In this document: in pieces, positions 1 to 6,233 of the stretch
Position numbering within the stretch: position 1 is the stretch's first letter
Layout: each line of letters begins with the position of its first letter
The notes under the pieces: generated by a model
The model's input: the letters and a program-made list of their open reading frames with translations, nothing else
Database searches by the model: none
Told to the model about the DNA's origin: nothing
Program-made: the position numbers and the translations under genes
Source of the DNA: Planctomycetota bacterium
GTDB taxonomy: Bacteria; Planctomycetota; Planctomycetia; Pirellulales; Pirellulaceae
Reading direction: 5' to 3'
Length of the DNA: 6,762 nt
Assembly: GCA_019347795.1 (NCBI GenBank)
Contig: JAHWKS010000307.1
Span: forward strand, 1 to 6,762

Positions 1-1180
1 CGCCTTCCTCGTCCTCGCCGAAAGTGATCACCGGCATGTTCTTCAGCGAAAGCGACTCGGAAGGCGGAATCAGGTAATTCGCCCGGACCTGCTTCGACTG
101 GTAGTCGTAGTCCAGCGCCCAGACCAGGCCGGAGACGTAGTCGGCGTAAACATACATCCCCGCAAGCTGCGGGGCTTTCTTGCCGCGGTAGACGTTGCCG
201 CCGGTGATCGACTTGCCGAGATCGTGGTGGTACTCCCACACGGGATCGATCATATCGGGCCGCGGCCGGCCGCCGTTCACCGCCGCGCCGTCCTTGGGGA
301 CGAACGGATGGGCCGCCTCGCGCACGTTCCAGCCGTAGTTGCCGCCGCGGACGATCAGGTTGATCTCCTCCCACAGGTTCTGCCCCACGTCGGCCGCCCA
401 CAGAACGCTCGTCTTCTGATCGAAGTCCATCCGCCACACATTCCGCAGCCCGTAGGCCCAGATCTCGCCGCGAGCGTTGGGCCGGCCGACGAAGGGATTG
501 TCCTTGGGAATCGCATAGCTGAGCCCCGGATCTTTCGAGTCGATGTCGATCCGCAAAATCGAGCCGAGCAGCGTCTCCAGATTCTGTCCGTTCCCATGCG
601 GGTCGTTCGCCGCCCCGCCGTCCCCGAGGCCGACATAGAGGTAGCCGTCGGGTCCGAACACGATCGTCCCGCCGTTGTGGTTCCAGAACGGCTGCGGGAT
701 GCGGAGGACTTCCTCCTCAAAGTTTGGATCCGCCCGATTCGGATCATCCGCCGAAACCCGGAACCGCGAGATGACCGAGGTGTGCGGCTCATCGGTGGTG
801 GTGTAGTAGAGGAAGAACTCGCCGTTCTCCGCGTACTTCGGATGGAACGCCATTCCCAGGAGGCCTTCTTCATTCTCCTTCTCCTTGTAGACCACCTTGC
901 GGCGGAGATCGAGGAAGGTCTCGACGTCGCCGGCGGTCACATCCTGCCGGTTGGGGAAAACCTGGATCAGTCCCTGCTGAACGCACGCGAAGAGCCGCCC
1001 CGAACCGTCGCCGGCATGGGTCAGCACCACGGGCCGGGTCAGCTTGAGGTTAGGAAACGCCCGCTCCACGACAACGCTGGGATGCGGCTTCGTCTCCACG
1101 CCCCGAAAAGTCTGGGCCTGCGAAGCCCCCGCCGCCAGAGGAAGTATGCAGGCGGCAACGCCGGCGACAATCTTGTTCAT
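1..1180 (-). CDS. Secreted PQQ-dependent sugar dehydrogenase (glucose/sorbosone dehydrogenase family), 3' end off the window
   Basis: The frame reads open for 393 codons from the ATG at 1180 to the left edge, with no stop, so the C-terminus is missing. Residues 1-23 look like a signal peptide: a Lys at 3, a hydrophobic core, then GASQAQ near the cleavage site, so export is likely. The rest matches the six-bladed beta-propeller of soluble PQQ aldose dehydrogenases. Motifs seen are EGLLGMAFHPKY (105-116), WNHNGGTIVFGPDGYLYVGL (166-185) then GDGG, WAYGLRNVWRMDFD (241-254) and ADVGQNLWEEINLI (263-276) followed by GGNYGW. By family knowledge, H168 would be the catalytic base and R246 a cofactor-binding residue. 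Members oxidise sugars to lactones; the substrate here is unknown. An AGGTGA at 1184-1189 sits 3 bases before the ATG and supports this start. The sequence ITFGEDEEG at the edge normally lies close to the end of the propeller, so perhaps a few dozen residues, or a further domain, are missing. Confidence 0.93.
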   Translation of the reverse strand, partial: MNKIVAGVAACILPLAAGASQAQTFRGVETKPHPSVVVERAFPNLKLTRPVVLTHAGDGSGRLFACVQQGLIQVFPNRQDVTAGDVETFLDLRRKVVYKEKENEEGLLGMAFHPKYAENGEFFLYYTTTDEPHTSVISRFRVSADDPNRADPNFEEEVLRIPQPFWNHNGGTIVFGPDGYLYVGLGDGGAANDPHGNGQNLETLLGSILRIDIDSKDPGLSYAIPKDNPFVGRPNARGEIWAYGLRNVWRMDFDQKTSVLWAADVGQNLWEEINLIVRGGNYGWNVREAAHPFVPKDGAAVNGGRPRPDMIDPVWEYHHDLGKSITGGNVYRGKKAPQLAGMYVYADYVSGLVWALDYDYQSKQVRANYLIPPSESLSLKNMPVITFGEDEEG

Positions 1181-1228
1181 GAATCACCTGAAGAAAGAAA
1201 TGAAAACCCGATGCAGAGCAGTGTAGTC

Positions 1229-1247
1229 GGAGCAAGTGGATTGCTCC
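1229..1247. other. Perfect inverted repeat (7-bp stem, 5-base loop)
   Basis: GGAGCAA and TTGCTCC flank the loop GTGGA and pair perfectly. The hairpin lies 62 bases after the stop codon of the giant gene and 49 bases before the ATG of the dehydrogenase gene. No T-run follows it on either strand, so it is not a classical intrinsic terminator. It could be a weak or factor-assisted terminator, an RNA 3'-end stabiliser, or an operator for the dehydrogenase gene. Confidence 0.35.
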
Positions 1248-1261
1248 ACCGGTCCTTGCCT

Positions 1262-1290
1262 CATCCGTGGGTCGGCTTTGCCATCCGTGG
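1262..1290. repeat. Two copies of CATCCGTGG, 20-bp period
   Basis: CATCCGTGG (CCACGGATG on the coding strand) occurs at 1262-1270 and 1282-1290, separated by 11 bases. The pair starts 18 bases downstream of the stop codon of the giant gene. I recall similar CACGGATG-type repeats scattered between genes in planctomycete genomes, but this is recollection and not shown by the window. Confidence 0.5.
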
Positions 1291-1308
1291 TTTCTTTCCG
1301 CCGAGGCG

Positions 1309-4300
1309 TCACTCATCCGCGAGCCACTTGTTCAGTTCGCGGCGGAGCTTTTCGAAGGTGAGGGGGACTTGGGGGATGAGCGCGTCCACGTGGATCTGGC
1401 GGTCGCGGTTGTAGACGCGGTCCAGGGCGTCGTCCACTTCTTCTTCCAGCGACGCCAGCCAGGGAGGCGTGTCGAGCCCGACGCCGGAGGGCTCCCGCGT
1501 CAGCTCCGATACGTCGGCTTCCAACTGCTCGAACGCCGCGGAGGGCTTCGATTCGTTGGCGTCGCGGAGGGCCGGCTCGACCAACGCGCAGATGCGGTCG
1601 ATCACCATCGGGCGGGTGAACCGTTCGTTGATGCGGTCCGCCACGGTCGGCATGCGCATCGCGTATTTCTTCTGGAGCTGCGCGAGGGCGGCGAGGTATT
1701 GGTGCGTCTTGCCTTGGATTTCGCGGGTGAGCGCCTCTCGCCAGCGGTGCGCCGCCTCGAGCCGGCCGCGGCGAACCAGGATGTCGTGCGCCAGCACCAC
1801 GGGCTTGAGGTTCCACGCCACGCGGTCGTATGCGGTGCGGAGGCGGAGGAAGTCGAGCAGCGTGTAGAGCATCTCGCCGCGGTCGGACTGGGTGGTGGTG
1901 CTGTTGTAATCGCGGTACTCGCCGTAGTTCTCGATGACCGCCTCCAGCACCTTGTTCAACTGCTCGGCCGCCTGCCGCCGGGAAATCTTCGTTCCCAGGT
2001 CGTGCAGCAGCTTCAACTCGCCTTCCCAGAGCGGGTCCTCGGCGATCTGCGCCAGCCAGGCCTCGGCGCCCTGGTGCAGGATGGCGCGGATATTCCCCAA
2101 GTTCAAGAACCGCTGCGTGAAGAGATCGCCCCCGTACTTCTTGATGAAGCTGACCAGCTTGTCCCACTCGCGGTCGTCCTGCACCTTTTCGAGGACCGAG
2201 AGCCGCAAGGTCTGGCTGTGGGCCATCCAGCTTTCCAGCAGCGAGCGGGTGAGATCCTCCAGACAATCCACCAGCGCCGCGTCGCTGGCGGCCGCGGCGG
2301 ACTTCGGCGCGCCCCAGGCGCTGGCGGCCGTGACCAGGCACTCCACCAGCGACCGGTATCCGATGCGGAACAGCTCATCGAACTCCGTCACGGCGCCGGG
2401 ACCGACGGGATTGTTCCGCTCCATCTCGCGTGCGGTTTCGATCAGCCGCCGCGTCTCGGTCAGAAGTCCCAGCCGCGGCAGCCAGGCCAGCAGATCCTGA
2501 ATCATCCGCTGCCGCACGCGTGCGGCGACGATCTGACAAGGATTGCCCCCCTTGGAAAGCGGAATGTACAACAGGGCCCGCGGCTCGAGCGACCGGAGCA
2601 GCTCGCTCCAGTGCTTCCGGGCCGCCTTTGGCTCGCCGCGGAGGATGCCGCCGAACACGGCGATGGCGCGGCGCTGATCGAGGTCCCATCCCGGCGACTC
2701 CGAGAGCGACGACGCATCGGCCCCCAGCGCGCACGACGCCGCCAGCAGATGCCGGCCGGCGTCCACCGTCTCCGTCACGGCGGCCATCACCCGCTCCAGC
2801 AGCGTCTCTTTGATGACCCGTTGGCGGTCGTACTCGACCATCGAGTCGTGATCGCCCGCAGGAGACGCCAGCGCGAAGTGATCGATCACCTCAAGTAGCG
2901 CCAGCAGGTCGCGGCGGTTCTTCTCGGCCTGCGAGACCCAGCGCGTGAGCGACTCCAGGCGGCGTTTTTTCTCGTCGGCGCCCGCCTCCTTCATCTCGTC
3001 CGGCCGCACGGCCAGCAGGGCCGCGAGACCCCACATCCGCGCCAGCCCGACGTGGAACGCGAGCCGTTCGGCGATGCGGCGGGACTCTTGCTCCAGCTCG
3101 TCGTCGGTCGCTTCGCCTTCATCGAAGACGTCGCCTTCCTGGCCGTCGGCGGTGCTGTCGATGTAAACCATCTCCTCGTAGGCGGCGCTGAAGAGGCCTT
3201 CGTCGTCGTCCTCGTCGTCTTCCATCGGCAGCGGAAAATCGGACGGCTCATCCGCGTCCGCAGGTTCGGGCGACAACTCAAAGGCGGGGACTTCCCAAAA
3301 TGCCTCGCCGTTGGCTTCCAGGTAGTCGAGGAACTTTCGTGTCAGCGGCCACTCGGCCGACTCGCGCAGCCACCGCTCCGCCAGGCCGTGAAAGGAGCAG
3401 TCGGCCTTTTCCAGCCCGATCGTCTCCGCGTGGCTGAGCCAGTGCACCAGGAGCGCCATCGCGGCCACGAAGTCTCCCTTGTCCAGCACGGCGTCGATTA
3501 CCAGCGAGTACGCCTGCGGCGAGTCGAACCGCTCGGCGTGGGGCGCCCAGAACGCCACGTTGCCCGCCTCGGCGCCTCCCTTGTGCCAGAGGTTAAGCAC
3601 GTCGGCCACGTGCTCGGCGGCGCGGTAGAGGTTTTGCGCGTCCACCGCTTCCACGCTGCTCACCTCATGGGCGGCGAACTGGCGCCACCACTCCGCCATC
3701 TCGCGATACTGCGTCGCCACGCTCCGGCACAGGGGCTGGTTGTCCACTGCCGCCGCCTCGCTCCAGACCCGCGACGCCAGCGCGAAGATATCTTCCATCA
3801 ACAGCACCAGCTCATCGGCGCGATGATCATGGATGCTGTTCTCCAGAGCCGGGAAGAGGCTGAAGTTGGCGTCGAAGCCCAGGATGCTCCAGGGGTCGAT
3901 CACCGCCCCGCACTGAATCGCACGATGAAGCAACTCCATGATCTCCGGCAAGAGCCGAAACGCCGAATCGAGGTCCCCCTTCTCCAGCGACTTGTGCCCG
4001 GCGGTGAGGCGGCAATCGATCTGGCACAACATGCGGGCCGAGGCGGTGGGGGCGATGTTCGCCTCGCGCTCGGCGGCGTCGAAGTAGCCCATGCGGGCGT
4101 ACAGCTTGGCCAGGTGGATGTGCTCGAGCTGCGCCGCCCGCCGCCGCGCGAGTTGCGCGTTGAGGTGCTGCCGGGCGCCGCCGAAGGGCTGCCGCAGCTC
4201 GGCCGCTTCTTTCTTCAGCCGCTGTGCATGGGCGCCGTTCACTTTGGCGAACAGCCGCTCGTAAAACGCGTCGCGATTGGCGGCGATCTCCGGCAAGAGC

Positions 4301-5259
4301 GTCCCCAGGGTGGTTTCCGAATCGTGCGAGTCCGGCCCGCTCCCGCTGATCCCCGACGCCATCAAGATCGTGCCCGCCAGCACCGCCGCCGCCTCGAAGA
4401 GCCGCTCCTGGTGGGGCAAGTCCGACGGCTGATCGATCCGGTCCATTAAGGCGTCGAGCGTCACCTGCTGAACGACGAACCGCCGGTACTTCCCGCGGTT
4501 GTCGATCAGGTGCGGGTCCCACTGCCCAAAGTGATAGTTCGGCCGCTTGTTCACCGGATGGTCGAAGTCGTACGCCCGCGGATCGAAGGCCAACTCATCC
4601 AGCAGCTTCGGATCGAAGTAGGCGTCTTCAAGCAGGTCTTCATCGGTCGATTGCAAGAGCTCCAGCGCCTGGCGGACGACCTGCTCATGCGGGCCGACCG
4701 AGACGCCGGCGCCGCGGATATAGAGCGGGACCGGCCGCACCCATTCCCGCGGATACGGCTCATGCCGCTGCGACTCCAGCACCGGCACGGGACGATGGCC
4801 GAGGTAGTCGTTCAGCGAGCGGACGGCGCCGGTCGTGATGCGCTCTTCCTCGCTCCACGGCGCCCCTTGGGCGAGGACGGCTTCGAAGATGCGGCCGAGG
4901 AAGAAGGGGAGCAGCAGATCGTCGGGCCGCTGATGAAAGAGTAAGTCGCGATGGAACTCGAAGTAGCCGGGGACGACGCGGCTTTCCACCAGGTCCAGCA
5001 CCGCCGCCGCTTGGGAGCAGTCGCGGAAGGCGTCGGACGAGCCGCACAGCTCCTCGAGCGAACTCCGCAGCAGGGCGAGCGTGCGCCGCCAGGGCGCCGC
5101 CGGTTCTTCGTCCTTCGTCGGGCTGGTCTCAACCCAGGAGTAGACGGAATTCAGCTCGCCGAGAAACTGCGGGTCGGTGGCGCCGGAGGAGAAATTGAGG
5201 TAGCCCAGCAGCTTTTGGATGGTTTTCTGATGTTCGGCGCTGAGCTTACAAAAATCCAT
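1309..5259 (-). CDS. Very large helix-rich protein of unknown function (about 1,316 residues)
   Basis: I do not recognise a named family. The frame ends at TGA 1309-1311. I chose the ATG at 5259 because GGAG lies 9 bases upstream; an in-frame GTG at 5277 would add six residues (MPESAS). The positions below count from that GTG. There is no signal peptide or membrane segment, so the protein is probably cytoplasmic. An N-terminal module (about 1-300) carries HPVNKRPNYHFGQWDPH at 240-256, then IDNRGKYRRFVVQQ. Residues 380-445 look like two TPR-type hairpins (LAKLYARMGYFDAAEREA and LEKGDLDSAFRLL), and 588-615 resembles another. A strongly acidic, low-complexity linker spans about 666-730, with EDDEDDDEG at 686-694. 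The C-terminal half (735-1322) is helical, with EYRDYNSTTTQSDRGE at 1120-1135, then a hydrophobic LLDFLRLR stretch, and ends in charged helices. A scaffold or peptide-binding solenoid role is an inference. No nucleotide-binding or catalytic signature is evident. Coding is certain; function is not. Confidence 0.95.
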   Translation of the reverse strand: MDFCKLSAEHQKTIQKLLGYLNFSSGATDPQFLGELNSVYSWVETSPTKDEEPAAPWRRTLALLRSSLEELCGSSDAFRDCSQAAAVLDLVESRVVPGYFEFHRDLLFHQRPDDLLLPFFLGRIFEAVLAQGAPWSEEERITTGAVRSLNDYLGHRPVPVLESQRHEPYPREWVRPVPLYIRGAGVSVGPHEQVVRQALELLQSTDEDLLEDAYFDPKLLDELAFDPRAYDFDHPVNKRPNYHFGQWDPHLIDNRGKYRRFVVQQVTLDALMDRIDQPSDLPHQERLFEAAAVLAGTILMASGISGSGPDSHDSETTLGTLLPEIAANRDAFYERLFAKVNGAHAQRLKKEAAELRQPFGGARQHLNAQLARRRAAQLEHIHLAKLYARMGYFDAAEREANIAPTASARMLCQIDCRLTAGHKSLEKGDLDSAFRLLPEIMELLHRAIQCGAVIDPWSILGFDANFSLFPALENSIHDHRADELVLLMEDIFALASRVWSEAAAVDNQPLCRSVATQYREMAEWWRQFAAHEVSSVEAVDAQNLYRAAEHVADVLNLWHKGGAEAGNVAFWAPHAERFDSPQAYSLVIDAVLDKGDFVAAMALLVHWLSHAETIGLEKADCSFHGLAERWLRESAEWPLTRKFLDYLEANGEAFWEVPAFELSPEPADADEPSDFPLPMEDDEDDDEGLFSAAYEEMVYIDSTADGQEGDVFDEGEATDDELEQESRRIAERLAFHVGLARMWGLAALLAVRPDEMKEAGADEKKRRLESLTRWVSQAEKNRRDLLALLEVIDHFALASPAGDHDSMVEYDRQRVIKETLLERVMAAVTETVDAGRHLLAASCALGADASSLSESPGWDLDQRRAIAVFGGILRGEPKAARKHWSELLRSLEPRALLYIPLSKGGNPCQIVAARVRQRMIQDLLAWLPRLGLLTETRRLIETAREMERNNPVGPGAVTEFDELFRIGYRSLVECLVTAASAWGAPKSAAAASDAALVDCLEDLTRSLLESWMAHSQTLRLSVLEKVQDDREWDKLVSFIKKYGGDLFTQRFLNLGNIRAILHQGAEAWLAQIAEDPLWEGELKLLHDLGTKISRRQAAEQLNKVLEAVIENYGEYRDYNSTTTQSDRGEMLYTLLDFLRLRTAYDRVAWNLKPVVLAHDILVRRGRLEAAHRWREALTREIQGKTHQYLAALAQLQKKYAMRMPTVADRINERFTRPMVIDRICALVEPALRDANESKPSAAFEQLEADVSELTREPSGVGLDTPPWLASLEEEVDDALDRVYNRDRQIHVDALIPQVPLTFEKLRRELNKWLADE

Positions 5260-5510
5260 GGACGCCGACTCCGGCACATCGCAGCAACGGTCTTTCCTCC
5301 GTTATCGTAGGCGGCGCCGCCGAAATGGTCTATGGGTTGTCGCCGAGGCCGGGGGTGGATTCCACGGCGGCACAATGATTCCCGGCACGATGGGTGAACC
5401 GTGCATCGCGATGCCTCGGGGCTCCTCGGCCGGCTGCATGAATCGGAGCCGTTTCGTGCGGAAGCCTGCGACGGCATGCCGCGCCGCAATTGGCGCCGGG
5501 GGGTCAAATA
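5260..5510. other. Intergenic gap between membrane protein gene and giant protein gene
   Basis: About 250 bases without a supported gene. It holds the candidate promoter (5304-5332), a second perfect 12-bp palindrome, GCATCGCGATGC (5403-5414), and a weak GCGCC/GGCGC stem (5481-5496) shortly after the stop of the membrane protein gene. None has a T-tract, so termination of the upstream gene is not evident. The overlapping open frames here are Arg/Pro-rich and have the look of chance frames in GC-rich DNA. Confidence 0.6.
5304..5332 (-). promoter_or_regulatory. Possible sigma70-type promoter for the giant gene
   Basis: On the minus strand, TAGACC (5327-5332, resembling TTGACA at 4 of 6 positions) is followed by a 17-base spacer and TACGAT (5304-5309, 4 of 6 to TATAAT). 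Transcription would start near 5297, giving a leader of roughly 20-40 bases before either candidate start codon. The spacer contains a perfect 12-bp palindrome, GGCGGCGCCGCC (5310-5321), which could be an operator or simply GC-rich sequence. A GGAGG at 5296-5300 is too far from the start codons (18 bases from the GTG) to be the ribosome site. Confidence 0.35.
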
Positions 5511-6191
5511 CTACTCGAAGTAGAGCGGCGCCCACGTCCCCGCGACGATCACGACGAGACCGAATCCGAGCGACAATCCTGCCACGGATACCCTGAGCCA
5601 TTTGCGAACCCGCACGAAGTGCGCGAGCGATCCTGCGGACTCCCACGCGAGGAAACTGCTCGCGGCCAGCACAAGGGAATTCCACTCCGCGCCTGCGATA
5701 GACAGGACGTCCTCGAACCAGGTTGTGAAGACGACCGTTGACCACAGAACTGCGCCGATGACCGCGGCGGCCGCGGAAGGTTGACCGCGCAAAAGCGCGG
5801 CCGATGCCGGAACTGCGAAGAAAAGTAGAATGGCGCCGATCCAAATGGCGCGTCCGGCGGCCTCCTCAGCGGGTGAGCGAAAGCTGCAAAGGTTCAGCGC
5901 CGACGAGGCGCTGCGGAGGAGGGGCACAATGCCGGAGGCGAGAAGACAAAGAACGCCCGCGGCCGCAGTGTCGAAGGCAATCATTGGCTTCCGTCTGGCG
6001 AAAATCAATCCGACGGCTACAAGAAGTCCGCCGAGCGTAGCGACAGTTGAGTTAACGCCGAACCATGCTCGAACGCCGAACAGGATGCAAACAGCCGTAA
6101 TGACAGTCATCAGTTCAGTGAGCGTGAACCGTGCGAATGACGGCTGGGAGTCGCCCTGGCGCCCGTCGATCGCTGTACCCCGATTTGTCAT
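5511..6191 (-). CDS. Small polytopic membrane protein of unknown function
   Basis: A 226-residue protein from ATG 6191 to TAG 5511-5513. After a short polar, cytoplasmic-looking N-terminus (1-20) come about seven hydrophobic segments, near residues 24-45, 48-65, 70-92, 114-134, 138-159, 171-190 and 200-224. An integral inner-membrane protein is therefore likely. The first segment begins RFTLTELMTVITAVCILFG (21-39). This resembles both the type IV prepilin signature FTLIEL and the RFSLRTLL-type start common in small planctomycete membrane proteins. No transporter, enzyme or binding motif is visible. It has no obvious ribosome-binding site. It lies 42 bases downstream of the Rpn-type gene and about 250 bases upstream of the giant gene, so operon membership is doubtful. 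The alternating hydrophobic segments without stops make it a believable gene, but no function can be assigned. Confidence 0.82.
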   Translation of the reverse strand: MTNRGTAIDGRQGDSQPSFARFTLTELMTVITAVCILFGVRAWFGVNSTVATLGGLLVAVGLIFARRKPMIAFDTAAAGVLCLLASGIVPLLRSASSALNLCSFRSPAEEAAGRAIWIGAILLFFAVPASAALLRGQPSAAAAVIGAVLWSTVVFTTWFEDVLSIAGAEWNSLVLAASSFLAWESAGSLAHFVRVRKWLRVSVAGLSLGFGLVVIVAGTWAPLYFE

Positions 6192-6233
6192 GGCTATGTC
6201 GGACGCGCCGCACGGTCGGAGACATCCGAGGCT

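Larger units (their letters stand above)
1181..1308. other. Intergenic gap between giant protein gene and sugar dehydrogenase gene
   Basis: This 128-base stretch carries the 5' leader of the sugar dehydrogenase gene. It contains a short perfect hairpin (1229-1247) and a 9-bp direct repeat (1262-1270 and 1282-1290). I see no convincing -35/-10 pair and no T-tract terminator, so it is unclear whether the dehydrogenase is read through from the gene upstream or has its own promoter. Confidence 0.7.

Noticed and set aside
224..1414. Plus-strand open frame of 396 codons
   Set aside because: It is antisense to the sugar dehydrogenase gene, whose minus-strand frame carries clear family motifs, and it runs across the intergenic gap into the end of the giant gene.
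1267..2898. Plus-strand open frame of 543 codons
   Set aside because: It lies almost wholly antisense to the giant gene. Its composition (Arg, Gln, Val, His and Leu repeats) is what GC-rich codons give when read on the other strand, and it shows no domain pattern.
3052..4449. Plus-strand open frame of 465 codons
   Set aside because: Fully antisense to the giant gene, with the same shadow composition and no recognisable motif.
5302..5844. Minus-strand frame of 180 codons overlapping the membrane protein gene
   Set aside because: It is Arg-rich and low in structure, and overlaps the better-supported membrane protein frame in another phase.
5511..6191. Reading the membrane protein as a type IV pilin or pseudopilin
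   Set aside because: The -1 Gly is replaced by Arg, and about six more hydrophobic segments follow where a pilin would have a soluble globular domain.
6216..6229. Small hairpin TCGGA-GACA-TCCGA after the Rpn-type gene
   Set aside because: A 5-bp stem with no T-tract is too weak to call a terminator in GC-rich DNA.
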